Source of the DNA: Trichuris trichiura
Taxonomy: Eukaryota; Nematoda; Enoplea; Trichinellida; Trichuridae
DNA length: 64,000 nt
NCBI GenBank assembly: GCA_037903355.1
Contig: JBAJFE010000011.1
Location: forward strand, 2,241,001 to 2,305,000
Reading direction: 5' to 3'
Part shown: positions 1 through 12,401 of the stretch, piece by piece
How positions within the stretch are numbered: position 1 is the stretch's first letter
Layout: each line of letters opens with the position of its first letter
Translations under genes and position numbers: made by a program
The notes under the pieces: generated by a model
Databases searched by the model: none
What the model was told of the DNA's origin: nothing
Seen by the model: only the letters and a program-made list of their open reading frames with translations

Positions 1-3000
1 CGTTTAGTTTTCTGGACCTCTGAAGCATACCTGAAACTTGGCTTTGAGGATTTTCGTTCGCTCAAGCTTTCTTCCTGTTCAATAACTTGTCATTTCGAAA
101 GTTAAACCTGTGCAAAGGATCCACCAGTTCTGACCTTTTTTTCTCTATTTGTCATGTAGAAATATTCGGGATTTCGTCGATTTGACGTCTTGATCATCGG
201 AGTTAAATTGGTTTCCGTATCCTAGCAACACCAGATGTTCCACCAATATCCTCGTTATCTAAAAAGAACGTCTTTCTCGTTGTGCCATCAGGTTGTCAAA
301 TATTGACGGCAGGCACAGGTTGTCAGTTTCCGGAGGTCACACGGCTTTACGTCAATACGCGTCGCGGGAGGTTCGTCGACTGATTGCCTCTTCGGCACGC
401 TTCAAATGAATATGTTTTTTTCAAGCTCATGGAAAGGAAGGGAAAGGAATTCTTTAGCCTTTGTTGACACCTGCAACGCACTGCATATGGAATGAAATGT
501 TGTTAATAATTGACGAGATTTATTCTCGCGAATTAGCTCGGGAAATGGTGAACTAATGGAGTCGTTCTGTGCCTAATGGCTAATGGTTTTTCACAGATTA
601 GGCTAATTCCATATTCGTCTAATGCGAGTACAAAAAGGCTCTTTGTTCGCACTCTTTATTGTTGTGAAGCTCTCTTTGACCGGCGGCTCTTATTCTGCTG
701 CAAATAAAGTAGCTGAATTAGCGACGTTACCTCCGGATACTGACAGACGTCTAAAAGCAGTAGAACGATGGAAGTACGTTTCTTCAGATGGTTCAGACAT
801 TTTTTCGCTGCCCAGCCCATACCTAAGCATTTATCGCCTCCGGTAAAGCTTTTAAATTATAAAAGCAGCAAGGTGCTTCGCGGTTTGATAGTGTTCCTAA
901 GCCTATGCATTTCGTAATTTTTCAACTAAGAGCGGAAAAGCTTGTCTGTAACTTTGCTCTTCCTGCCGTGAGTGTTTTTTGAATTATTTACGCATGTAAA
1001 AGCCTGTTTCAGTTGCGACTTGTTTTATCATACTATCGTAGGCTTTATGTTAATATATTAATGCATGCGTAGGTGAACAGCATAGTGGTTGTTAATCTAA
1101 GCAAAGTCGCCGCGTGGTTTCAGCATAACCGGATAGACGATATCCCTCAACACTTGGAAATTTCCTGCCACCTTACGTGCATTAAAGGCATTAGAATGCA
1201 TATTTATCAGCACCTTGCTCAATTTGTATTTTTTTCTTGATGACAATTACGTCGTCCTCAAAAGCATGACCGCAATGGTAAAAAGGAGCAAAAGCGTTCA
1301 TCGAATTGGTACATAAGGATCTGCCAACCGATTTCTAGTTTTCATAGGTTGGAGTAATGACTGCGTGACAAAGAATAACTGCTGAAGTTTATTCCTTTGA
1401 ATATGGAGTTAAGAAGCAGCGCCTCTGTTATGGCGAGTTTATGTGGTCAAAACATTTTTTACCATTACTATGCAAATGAGAACACTTTTTCGTGTTGTAT
1501 TGGTTAGCTAAGTCGTTTGAACAGTTTTGTGGACAACATTAGGGTCATGATGCAATGTTAGCTAGAATTCATTTAGACTGCAAAACGATTGGCTTTTCGT
1601 ATTGTCTAAGTCCAGTAAATTTGGTTGAGTTAGTTGCGTCCAATCCAATAGTGACTACGTAATCCACATTTGAATTCGGTTGACCAGAAACAAGGATGTT
1701 AGCCGTGCATGCGTCATCGTTTCGTTCCATTTATCCAACTTTCCGTCCTTTGGTCACATTGGCGCATTTGGCATAGGCGATCGATTAGGCATTTATTTTA
1801 TTTGAATAAATGAAAGATGAATCCTGTTCTCAGTTTGCAAAGCTGAACGCTGATTATAATTTTCTGCCTGAACCATTGAAGCGTACGGCTGCGGTAAATG
1901 CACGGTAGGGAATTTTAACATTTTTTATTAACGACTACCACATAGTCTAAAGCCTTATCTACGCTTTGTCTTGCTAGTTCAGGTGACCGAATGAATCATT
2001 TCTGAACAAAAACTTGTCTGGCTCTTTCCTAGCTGCGAGCGATTAAATATTTATAATTTTACGGGGTCTGCTCAGCAGGTTACCAACTTTGTGTCTACCG
2101 CGCGAACTAATGAGCAGTCAGTTTCTGCATTTCAGAGATTCGGATTGACGCTTTTTGTCACGTTTCATTGAAAGTTGTCTTCAGCGCTTTGCTTGAATAA
2201 GTTTCAGTTAATTTCCTCATTATTAATTAGCCCTCGTTCTTTCTCCTCCAAGATAGTACGCAGGTCACGTTGATCTGCGCCAGTCGAGCTTCTTCGTAAT
2301 AAAAGTAGGAATAATAATCTATAAATTTCCAGGCCGTTTTGGGAACTATTTTTTTTTTAAAGGAAAGATATCTTTCATAATTGGCATACTCATCTCCTTT
2401 TCCATGATTTCACTATTTATTCCTTCCTTGAAAAAGGGCGTCTAGAAATTGTGCCAACGCGCATATTTACTTTAGGGGTCTTTTTCTGATATCCATTTTT
2501 TCAACGCTTGCAACCATTTGTATTTTTATAATTTTATCCTTTTTCATTTCTACTGCCCAGGTTATAAGAGCACCATCAATTACCGTGCCATGTTGGGGTG
2601 TAGAACTAGCTCTCAATGTTACTTATTATTGATGAAGAGCACTTTAAAATTGTTTCACTTAGTCCGTGATTAATGTTCAGCGATTTCATAGGCCTTCTAA
2701 CCCTTATTGGGAAAATCTAAATAGTCTTATGTTGAAAAATTTTCCATCCAGTAAAATGTCGACTCTTGTCATTATCATCAAGTTCATGTAGTCGCTTTCT
2801 CCAAGTGAAGAAAACTGGCGAAAGAATTCGGGATTCTCTGCAATGCAGCTTCTTCTTAAGTGAGCTTGATTATACATACGGTTATTAATGCATAGCTAAA
2901 GTGTAGGTTGCGTGCGTAGTATGCTTATTGACATGAGCTCGCTTAATTGAGGAATGTCCATTATATTAATAATTTGCTTAGATCATGCAACATCGTCTCG

Positions 3001-6000
3001 CTACTATGTCGAAGTCCTTTTATGCGCGGTTTCCGGTGTAGCAGCATGCTTGACCGATGGTATTCCAATGCTAGACACAATTGATCTAAAAGTAGTTTGG
3101 TTCGACTGCTGATCTTACTTATATTCGACGAGAAGTAAGGTTATATTTCTGCATCAGCGTTTCCATGAAAAAATCGTAAAAGCGGTGAGAATATGGACCC
3201 TTTCTGCGACTTTGCTTTCTAATGAATTAATTTGGAATGTTCAGTACGGGCTTACGTGTTATTGCTCGGCATGCCTGAAGAACGAATCTTCGTAAGAGCC
3301 AGCGAGTGACACGTAAGCTACATAAACTGTTTTTTGTATTTAAAATAATTCATTAACAAAGTAAGAGTTAGCTGGAAAAAAATCTTTGCAACTTTATTAA
3401 CTTTTGTTAATCAATCGTCCTTCTCTTTGCCTCACAACCTCAGCGTGAAAATGTCAATGACGAACTGATGCGAAATTGTTAGGCGGAAACGTTGTCTGCC
3501 ACTGTGCATCGCAGTAAACGTATTCTCTATGCTTAATTGAAGTCTGAAGTCTGTTCACGCCAAGCGATCGGTCACACTGTATATCATGTAGTCAATTTTG
3601 CCGACTGTAGGCAACCTTGTTCGTAAAGCAGTGCGTTGCCATAAGGAATTTCAACCCTTCAACCTTTCGACGAGTACTTACCATTTAGGGCTACAATCTT
3701 CACTAATTAGTACTAATAAGTAATGCGGTGATAGCTCCATTGCATAAGATTTTTTACACGTGGGTCGTTGTAGATTTAAGAAAAGAAATTTCATATCTAA
3801 CTTTTCTGCATTCCCATTAATTTGCTTCCAACATCTGCAACGGCATATGTCGCTGCTAATGCAGCTATAATAAATTATACCGTCTTTGGAAAGTCTGTTT
3901 CGCAGTGCAAATGCATAATCGACGAAGTAAAGGTGCCGCCAAGTCCTTTCGTATAAATTCACTGTATCATTGGACAAATGGCTTCGCTGATATGTTTGCC
4001 GTAAATTCTATTGCGCAATAGTGCTTTCATCAATTACTCGCTCATCAAGCTTATCCCTTTCCTTGCATCTGGAAGAAGACTATGGTAAAAAACTTAAAAT
4101 TTTATTTTCCCATTTTTAAGCTTTTCGCAAACTTTTATCTTTTTGTTGAATATATATACGATTTCCGGACGGGCACCTAAGTTTCCAATTGAATGAATAT
4201 TCGTGTTTTTTAAATAACGTAGCTACGATATTAAAAGATCTGAATGTTCAGCGGAGCCAGTGATTTCCTTGGAAGGAGATCAGACGAATATCTTTTGCCC
4301 TAAATTCGCGTGATCCTTCAACAATAGCCACTCTGAGTTGGAACGAACTAATGTTGATCCCGATAATTTCAACTGCTTTATCTTGTTTGCCCATTCGTGT
4401 TTAAGTTGTCCTCTGCTCGAATTCGAGGTCGTCAAAAATTATCGACTTTTCCTTATATGTGATTAAGTGTTTAAATGGGCTTGTCGAAAGTTCCTAGCGA
4501 GCGGTGAATATTTTTAAGAGGCACCGATTTTCTTCCACAAGCAATAACTTATTTCAAGCCTCCTTGATTGTTGCTTGAAACAACGAAATAGTTCCTACTA
4601 TGGATGCGCTTACGATGCGCCCCATTAATAAGCTTTACTAAGTGACGTCAAGACTGACTAGATACATGTAGGGGCGCGATTAAGTAAAGTGCCGCGAAAG
4701 ACTTTTTAAAGAATTGTTGACCGCAGTAGAGTTTATCCTAACGTTGCATTGTTCTGCCCCACGACATTTTTAGTTTCTTATTGATATTATCAAGGCTGTC
4801 GTCCCTTATCTTTATCGTTGCATACTGCCGCTTGGCTCTGCATTTAGCTAGCTAACCTATTCGTCCGAGATATCCGATGATTACTCGTTGATTCGTAAGC
4901 ATCACCAACTAGTGAATACTGGCGCGAAAGCGGATTATGTACGTCATTGAGGTTGAATTTCAAATTGAAATCGCTTTAAAACCATCAGTCGATTGATCAT
5001 TTGAAGAATAGTACAGCTTGCGTGTACTTTCATTTGGCGATCAGTACAAGTTGATTTGTTCTTACTTCGTTTTCTTCTTCTCCGACGGTATGTTTATTGC
5101 CTTGTGTGTGCGTAGGCATTTACATACCCATATTAATGGCAATTTCGTCGACATCTATGCGATAATACTTTTTTTGACGTCCTCTTCTTATTGTGCCCTT
5201 AAAAGGAAAATTAGTTCTTGAAAAGCAGTCATCTTTTTTCAATCAAAAGTATGGAAAATAGTTTTTTTTCTGGAAATGTAAAGAATATATTTTCATATTA
5301 TTTGTTGTGCCCTTTTCTGCACGGCTAGGTTAAGTTTTAAGTTCGGAAGTCTGATTTCCCGGTGAACTGTTTGGGTTTTAGTTCCCGCGAGACAAAACAC
5401 AGTCGCTCACGTATTCGTTTCCCTCCCGGAATCAGCGACACAGATTGTTTCCCGGTTTGGCAGATCAGCTTCAGCGAACAGCATTTTATAATTCTAGTGC
5501 GCAGAGGAAATGGGGAAGCTTCTTTCCGTGTTTTCTACGACAAAGCAAAATTCTTAGCCAGCTTTCCGCAGCATTATTCACCAACTGTCAGAAGTGCTTA
5601 CCATTCCAACCTTAATTTTTCATTACAATCTGCCTGAGAGTCGCTTCTAAATGGGTCTCCAACCCTTTCGTAAGAGATGTTTTCGCAGTTGGTTCCCTTT
5701 TTTTTCTTTTTTCTCATTTTGTTTCCTAGTTGGGTGCTTGAGATTAAGTCAAATCGAATCAGTGAATGCAATTGCAGAAGCGGTACAAAAACGTTCGAAG
5801 CCCGAGCGTTCTAATGTTTACTCTCTGCTACTTCCTTGTTAAATTTTCACACGCCTTTGGTGTTTCGAAACTAAGCCAAACAGAATCTAGAGATTCATCC
5901 TTGCCGCTAAGAACGAGTCAAGAGTGGACGTGAAAGCTCCGGAGCGCAAAATTGCTTATAGACGAGGTGCCATTGTAAAAATAAAATCTACCGTGAACAT

Positions 6001-7000
6001 TTAGAAAACCGTTACAAAACGTTATGCAGATGATGTACGTTATAAACTGACGAAATTAACAGTAATATTCTTTTGCATGTTGGTTAGCCGTTATGGGCAG
6101 TGAAAATTATTTGAGTAGAAAATAATGTAGAGACAGGAAAAGCGTGCAGTCGGTCAGTTCTTCTAAGATCGGCTGAATAAAATCAATCGTAGTTTCCGGA
6201 GCGTCTTACATTCTTAAAACTTTGCTGTTGCTATGGAAACTTCTCCGAAAGAGAATGAATTAAGGCTATTGTCCGTCTGCTTCGAAGCTGCATTGACGAA
6301 TCGGAGACGCATAAGAAAAATTTTATCAAAAGGAGCAAAAAACGAAGATTCACACTGTGGCATCTTTTAGCGCAAAGAAAGCAGACAGCTGTTAAATGTT
6401 CGTCAGAATTCTTCAATTCTTCGAAGCCTATAGAAGAGCGAAATAATTGAAGTTAAAAAATCAAATGCCCAAGGTCGGAAAAGAGCTGAGGTTAACAATT
6501 ACGAAATGACAATTTCCTAAGTTGGAAATTGCGCACGAATGATGAAATGTTGCTCTCCAGTTCACCTAACTTCAAAGAATAAACTTACTGATTAATCAGC
6601 CAGTAAAACTATTTCCACGCTTCCTGCGCTTAACATTCGTTCAACTTTTATGAACGAAGGTGAAGTGCACTGTACAGCAATGTGCGTAAATTGTTTTTTC
6701 TGTGAATTCCCTAAAAAAATTCTTTGTCCATTTGTTCGCAGGTCGCTTGTTTACATTGTTTACAGATATACTTACAAAAGAACGGGAAAAGCAGTAGAAA
6801 CACCACAATGAAAATCTATCACTCCATTGCCAGACACCAGGTCTTTAAGTTATCAACACTGTACGAAATAACCCAACGATGCTTGCCAACTGATTACATT
6901 GCTGCTTTCCTTGTATGTGTATGTGATAGAGGGGACTGAAAACTTTTTTCGTATTTTCTATTGAACACTTGTAAAGTGTCAAGCAGCCGACAAGCATCCA
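1..7000. other. AT-rich region with no supported gene
   Basis: Seven kilobases without a recognisable coding exon. Open frames on both strands are short (under about 100 codons), have no family signature and do not chain through splice sites. The longest coding-like stretch is 5362-5637 (+), preceded by a plausible acceptor, but two frames are open there at once, so I do not call it a gene. No tRNA, tandem repeat or transposon protein was seen. It could be the upstream regulatory region of the GPCR gene, or an intron of a gene lying outside the window. Confidence 0.5.
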
Positions 7001-7129
7001 GCATTCCCGTAGGCTATCTTGCCATGTACACACCGAAAATACGCTCGGATTTGTCGTTGTTCCATCGATAGGCCTAATGTGAAATTGTTTTGCCTTCCGA
7101 TATTTCGCTGCAAGAATATCGCCATAATT

Positions 7130-8539
7130 ATGAATGCAACTGCTCATTCATATCTTCCATTAAGCGTAAAGACTTCTGATAGTGAAGAATCGAGAATTTT
7201 CAGTCGTTCAGCGATACATGTTTTGCAGGACATGTTTAAAACGAATGTCGATAAGGTCGGCAACAATGAGACAGAAAAAAATTGCTGCTGGCCTTACGTC
7301 GTTGAAGAGTTGTTCGAGTGGGAATACGATGATTTTTTGCAAGCTTACATACCCACGCTTCGCAACCTTCACCACGTTCAGTTAGTGCTTGTCGCCTTTG
7401 GCCTGCTTGGCAATTTCCTAGCCTTACTGACGCTGATTTGGAGCAAAAAGATGCAGAGTCCATCATTTTTGTACCACAAAGCTTTGTTGCTGGCCAATCT
7501 GATTTTCTGTGTCAACTATACTTGCGTCCAGGGTGTCGACCGACGACACAGCAGCGATTCCCAGGAGGCATCTTTTGGCATCAACGAGCAGTTCGTCTTC
7601 CAAACTTACGTAGCCGCCTACTACTCCGGCGTCCTAAAGAGCGTCATTGCTAGCGCTTGCGGCTATATGGCCAATTATATGTGCTTGCTGATTAGCCTAG
7701 ATCGCTTTTCGGGTATGATCCTATATCGTTGCTACCTGCGATTCAATAACCATACTGTATCTTGGCGCCTTATTAGCATCTGTGTTCTGCTGAGCATTAT
7801 TGTCCACTCGTGGGCGGCCTGGATTGAAACATCAGTTGTTGACATCTCGTTGGTAACTAGAACAACCGTCGACAATGGCTCCTCAGGTTCGTTTGCGGCG
7901 TCCAACGAATCGGAAATCTGTTGCTACACGTGGGTGCGCAACGTGGACTATTCTCCAATTGTTGGCGGTTTGATACGAACCAAAGATGTGACCAACTTAG
8001 TGACAAGACTGATCTGCGCTTTGCTACTTACCATATTCACAGTAGGTACTTTGTACGCGTATATAGCGAGGACAAAGAGGCGGAAACGTTTTCGCACTGC
8101 AGCCAACGGTACAAAAACGTCTGCGCAGCGAAGTCGCACCAAGAGTTTGTTCATCCTGATGACCGTAGCGGTAGTGCTCTTTTATACGGAAAATTTACCC
8201 CGAGAAGGAAAGCGTATCCTACAGTTCATATATCCTTTGAACCGGGTCGTTGATCGTATGTCCAATCGGAACCTTCCCGTCGACGAAAGGTTGCACAATT
8301 TCAAACTGATGCTCTACCTGCATCAGTACAGCCAACTTTGGCTCAACCTGTTTGCCGTCATCAATCATTCCCTTCACTTCTACTGCAATTTGGCACTTAA
8401 CAATGTCTTTCGTAGGGAAAGTTGGAAAACGATTAGTCATTGTTTCATTTCATTCACTACGCTGGCCAAAGGCCGCAGGATGTCGCAAAGTTTGACTGAC
8501 AGCGTGGACAATTGGGCTATGAGCATTTCCGGAGGATGA
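7130..8539 (+). CDS. Rhodopsin-like GPCR (probable neuropeptide-receptor type), single exon
   Basis: An uninterrupted 469-residue protein from the ATG at 7130. The frame stays open upstream to 7019, but this ATG begins an N-glycosylation-like N-terminus (MNAT). Seven hydrophobic segments lie near residues 84-104, 113-135, 163-189, 213-232, 289-313, 340-353 and 402-423. TM1 has the class A GN pair (LLGNFLAL). TM3 ends in LDRF, the position of the DRY box, and TM7 reads AVINHSLHFYCN instead of NPxxY. An Arg/Lys-rich third inner loop (RTKRRKRFR) fits G-protein coupling at the plasma membrane. The extended N-terminus and divergent TM7 recall nematode peptide receptors, but the ligand cannot be read from sequence. 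The next gene on + begins 120 bp after the stop. Confidence 0.8.
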   Translation: MNATAHSYLPLSVKTSDSEESRIFSRSAIHVLQDMFKTNVDKVGNNETEKNCCWPYVVEELFEWEYDDFLQAYIPTLRNLHHVQLVLVAFGLLGNFLALLTLIWSKKMQSPSFLYHKALLLANLIFCVNYTCVQGVDRRHSSDSQEASFGINEQFVFQTYVAAYYSGVLKSVIASACGYMANYMCLLISLDRFSGMILYRCYLRFNNHTVSWRLISICVLLSIIVHSWAAWIETSVVDISLVTRTTVDNGSSGSFAASNESEICCYTWVRNVDYSPIVGGLIRTKDVTNLVTRLICALLLTIFTVGTLYAYIARTKRRKRFRTAANGTKTSAQRSRTKSLFILMTVAVVLFYTENLPREGKRILQFIYPLNRVVDRMSNRNLPVDERLHNFKLMLYLHQYSQLWLNLFAVINHSLHFYCNLALNNVFRRESWKTISHCFISFTTLAKGRRMSQSLTDSVDNWAMSISGG

Positions 8540-8659
8540 CGTGTTTTTGCCCGCTCCTACGCAGCCGTTGGTTAACGCTTTTAACAAACACACACACACA
8601 ATGACGTCATTCGAGGCAGCGAAGCTGGCTGGAACATCGCTGCTCTCATTCCGTCAGCG

Positions 8660-10033
8660 ATGGCCGGCAAAGCGAACGAAAAGCAATGCATTAGTGACAA
8701 TGCACAATGGATTCAAGCGTTCGACGAAGACGAGCTCGAAACGCATATTTTCCATTGCGCATATTGCTTTTGCGAGAAGGAGCTGTGCCCGGCGAAACTG
8801 AGCTGCCCAATTGTTTGCTGTCCAAACCAATGCAGCGCCACAATGCACCAGTGCAAAGTTGACGAACACTTGGCTGAATTGTGCCCTTTGGAGCGTGTTG
8901 CTTGCATAAATGTCAAGTACGGATGTCCGGTCAAATTGCTTCGAAGGGATCGAGGTAAACATTTATCCAACTGTCCCGCTAGTGTGTTGCAATGCAATAT
9001 GGAAAGGATGCGTCAACTGTTGCCGTTGGCACAACGACTATACTTGAGTGGAACAACGCCATCCGGCTGCGGTTCGGATCACCTCGACCTTTGCTTAGCG
9101 CTAAGCGATCAGCGAAAATGGGCCCAGGAACGTTGTCAGTTGGAGGCGAGAAACGGGTTGCTGGCTGACGATGAACCGGAAGAACGGAATGATTCACCCG
9201 ACAACATCCTGTCACCTGTATCGCAAGAATGCGTCTTGTGCAAGCAGGATCCCGGAAGCCAGCATTTGCATATCGTTGGTGCCATGGGTGCTTGCGACAA
9301 TCCAGTCTCTTCTGAACCGACGAAGAAGGCTGCCACTACGCCTGAACCTTTCTACATAAAGCATGGCTTACAATTATCCCTGAATACTGAATTTCAAGTC
9401 ATGCATCGTCCAAAGGCTTCCAACAGTGTTACTGTCAGGTGCGGCCAGCTTCTGCGCCGCGATCAATACAGCGATCATGCAAAGAGTGTTCACGCGGACG
9501 TGGTCAATTCAATGGAATGGATGTTGGCTCGATGCCCCATGTATCTGCATGGATGCGATATGATGGTTACACGTGTACTTCCAGCGAAGGGTCGACTGCT
9601 CTATTCGGAATGGTCAGATTCGCTGGTGCTTCGCCACGATTGCGAACCAAGACCAGCGGCGATGGGCAGCAAAGCTCCTACTCTTACCGACTTACCGGTC
9701 GAGGTATTGCAAACAATTTTGACGCAGCTGGATTCGACCAGCATGCTGGCACTTTCGTTGGTCAACAAGCGGCTTAGGGAGACGACTCAGCATTACCTGC
9801 TTGACAAAGGTATGGTCGAATATCGTTGGGCCCGTCGATCAGACCAACCAAACGGTTGGAAACAGGACGGACTACGCTGGACATTTGCCAAATCGTTTGA
9901 GCCTGTAAAACAATGGATGGTAAGACCTGCAAAAGAGCTGTGCGATCACCTACGTATTTGCCCCTATTTGAATCCGGTAGTTCACGAGGAGCGCGTGCCT
10001 GTCCTAACCTTTGTTCTTCCGTCCAGCCTTTGA
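8660..10033 (+). CDS. F-box protein with TRAF-type zinc finger (FBXO30/FBXO40-like)
   Basis: A single-exon 457-residue protein. Residues about 30-115 are Cys/His-rich with the spacing of the TRAF-type zinc finger at the N-terminus of FBXO30 and FBXO40 (HCAYCFCEKELCPAKLSCP, then AELCPLERVACINVKYGCP). An F-box lies near residues 345-385 (LTDLPVEVLQTILTQLD...LSLVNKRLRE). The C-terminus has the WxF and LRICP patterns also found after the F-box in FBXO30. The family act as substrate receptors of SCF (SKP1-CUL1) ubiquitin ligases, and the zinc finger is thought to bind substrates. The protein is shorter than vertebrate FBXO30 because the linker is reduced. The ATG at 8660 is the first in frame directly before the zinc finger. 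The gene lies 120 bp after the GPCR; co-transcription is possible but unproven. Confidence 0.85.
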   Translation: MAGKANEKQCISDNAQWIQAFDEDELETHIFHCAYCFCEKELCPAKLSCPIVCCPNQCSATMHQCKVDEHLAELCPLERVACINVKYGCPVKLLRRDRGKHLSNCPASVLQCNMERMRQLLPLAQRLYLSGTTPSGCGSDHLDLCLALSDQRKWAQERCQLEARNGLLADDEPEERNDSPDNILSPVSQECVLCKQDPGSQHLHIVGAMGACDNPVSSEPTKKAATTPEPFYIKHGLQLSLNTEFQVMHRPKASNSVTVRCGQLLRRDQYSDHAKSVHADVVNSMEWMLARCPMYLHGCDMMVTRVLPAKGRLLYSEWSDSLVLRHDCEPRPAAMGSKAPTLTDLPVEVLQTILTQLDSTSMLALSLVNKRLRETTQHYLLDKGMVEYRWARRSDQPNGWKQDGLRWTFAKSFEPVKQWMVRPAKELCDHLRICPYLNPVVHEERVPVLTFVLPSSL

Positions 10034-11056
10034 GTCCTTTAAGTTCTGTTTTCCAGCAGTTCGGTACGCCATTGCTGGCTGGTTTTTCGAACAACTTTGA
10101 CTTAGCGTAAAGCTACCGAAGGAAACCAACCTGCAAATCAAAAATGCGGATCGTGTCCCTTCGCGCGCCCGTTGCAGCTGGTCGTTGGAAATGACTTTTA
10201 CTTGCATTCAGTTCTTCGTAGTTTCCGATGTGACAACAAAGGATAAAGTGTCTGTTGTTCCAATGCTAATCATCAAATAGTTTGGCCTTGCTTTCTCTTT
10301 CCCGAGTGCATTTATTGAAGGCATTGTTCGTTAAGCTTCGTAAAATGTGTGCTAAAATGTAATTGAATATCTGTAGGATGTGTTCCTACGCTTGTTCGGT
10401 TATAAAACCTGAAAATCTAAAAATTCTACAGTATGGGTTGATCCATTTGGTTGAAGTTCTCTAGCGACAAACGAGTTACTTGACGGAAGCTTAGCAAGGT
10501 TAAAACGCAAGATGGTTTTGCACTTCGAAGTAGTCATACAAAGTAATTTGATGGTCAATGACTACAGTTGGAAAAGACTTCCAAGTTTTATATTTAAAGA
10601 TGCTTAGGTTCAATCCTGGAAAGGTTACGTCTTTTTCGAAGCAGGCATCTATTCGTGCAGCGTTGCGACGCGTAGTGCTTTGTGCTTTTTATTGTCTGGA
10701 TTTTCCCGTATAAATGCGTACGAGCTTGACTTTTTGACTTCATAAGGTGAATTTTGCGAGCGAAGCAGCCACCAATGACGTCAAAGCAAAATTTTTTCAA
10801 TTACTGTTGCGAAAATGGACAATTTCTTACGATAAGCATGATGCAATAATGTACCGGTTCAAGCTTTTTTGGGCAGATTGCAAGCATTCTAAGAATTTAA
10901 AATTATAACTTGCTTTTCATTGAGCTTTCTGTAAGCTGGTGCCGTCTTCTTGATAACTCTGCTGGCACCTTTGCTTGGATGACACGTTTCCATTTGTCGT
11001 CGTAGAGTTTATAATTGATATTTTCAGTAGTGAAAATTCGTAATTTTAGCGGTTGA
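10034..11056. other. Intergenic, no gene seen
   Basis: About 1 kb between the F-box protein stop and the DCN1-like start. Only short unsupported frames on both strands, and no RNA gene or repeat recognised. It presumably holds the 3' UTR of the F-box gene and the promoter of the DCN1-like gene. Confidence 0.5.
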
Positions 11057-12182
11057 ATGTATAAGCTGAAACATTCTCAGAAGGAGAAGGTGAGATCATT
11101 CGTGCAGTTGACGCACGCGAGCGAAAAGGTAATGCAATTGAAAAGTCGGAGATCTGTGAGTCTCGTGACGTTTTGCGTCTTTCCAGGTGGCAGTATTTTG
11201 TTTGAATAGAAATGATTGGCGTTTGGACAGCGCTTGCGATATGTACTTTTCCCATCCGGAGTTGTACGGTGCAACGGACAAACATGCGGTTGATCGTCAG
11301 AAGGTGGAGGCTCTTTTCGAGAAATATGCAGACCAATATGGTCAATTTTTACTATTCGCGACCGTTTCTCTGCATACTGTTCGTTTATAGAATCCTCGGC
11401 GGATAGAAAGATTGGGCCTTCCGGTGTTGAAGCTTTCTTAAAAGATCTTCATTTGTCAAGTGATGATCTTTTGGTGCTTGTACTTGCATGGAAGATGCGA
11501 GCTAAAACCCAGTGCGAATTCACTAAGAATGAATTTGTTAATGGTCTTTTGGAAATGAGGTGCTCACCCACCTTGTAACCGTCTTATAACTATCCTCTTT
11601 TGTCTTTCCTAGATGCGATACAATTGAAAAGCTAAGAAACAAGCTGGAAAAGTTCCGCACGGAGCTGCAGGATGAGGACAACTTCCGAGACTTTTATCAA
11701 TTTACCTTCCTCTTTGCAAAGTCGCCTACGCAAAAAGGCTTAGGTACGACGTGCGCTTAGCACTAATCGTCTTTCGCTTTCAACAGTCAATTCGCAGACG
11801 TCGAAATGGCAATTGGTTATTGGAGGCTGATTTTAGCGGGCCGCTTCTTTCATTTGGACAATTGGTGCAACTTTCTGCAGGTAACAACAAAACAGGGCAT
11901 AGTTTTAGATTGTTTTTTGTATTGAAAATAATGTCGACGCTTTTAGTCAGCTCGGAGAAAGCCAATAACCAGAGATACCTGGAATCTCGTGCTAGACTTT
12001 TCAAAGGTAATTTGCAACGACCTTAGCAACTATGATACGCAAGGTTGGTTATTGTTTAACGGGAAAGTATTTAAAGATTCATGCCAGTGTTATGCTTGGC
12101 AGGTGCTTGGCCAACTTTGCTGGATGAATTTGTCGAATACATGAGAAAGAATATGGAAAAGCAAAACATGGAGCTGCAGTAG
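11057..12182 (+). CDS. DCN1-like protein (DCUN1D1/2 type), cullin neddylation co-E3
   Basis: Seven exons: 11057-11128, 11187-11340, 11391-11559, 11613-11743, 11798-11880, 11947-12043 and 12103-12182. They give 261 residues, close to the roughly 259 of human DCUN1D1. The N-terminus MYKLKHSQKEKVRSFVQLT is a UBA-like start, continuing into CLNRNDWRLD. The potentiating-neddylation (PONY) domain follows, with WKMRAKTQCEFTK, RDFYQFTFLFAKSP and RDTWNLVLDFSK. The Asp-Ala-Asp surface that binds cullin appears as NYD, GAW and LDEF near the C-terminus. The family recruits UBC12~NEDD8 to cullin-RBX1 and so activates cullin-RING ligases. There is no N-terminal myristoylation extension, so it resembles DCUN1D1/2 rather than DCUN1D3. 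Introns are 49-66 bp. The gene converges on CDK9, with stops about 220 bp apart. Confidence 0.95.
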
Positions 12183-12401
12183 TGTTAATTTTTCTCCAAG
12201 TGTTTAGTCGCGTTTATTACTAGTTGGCATTTCGTCTGTAGTGATGCGATTTGTGAAGGTTATTTAGCCATTGTAAAAAATGCTCACCTGCCCTACTGTC
12301 TCGACAGTTCATTCGTCACATTTCTGATTTCTCTGTTAGATACAACTTTACTAACGTCGTCACCTGTTCAATAATTGTTTGTTTTCAATGAGAACGGACA
12401 G

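Noticed and set aside
5362..5637. 91-codon frame after a plausible acceptor
   Set aside because: Two frames are open across the same stretch and neither has a family motif or downstream exon.
7921..8253. Frames inside the GPCR and F-box genes on both strands
   Set aside because: Out-of-frame shadows; the sense frames encode recognisable transmembrane, zinc-finger and F-box sequence.
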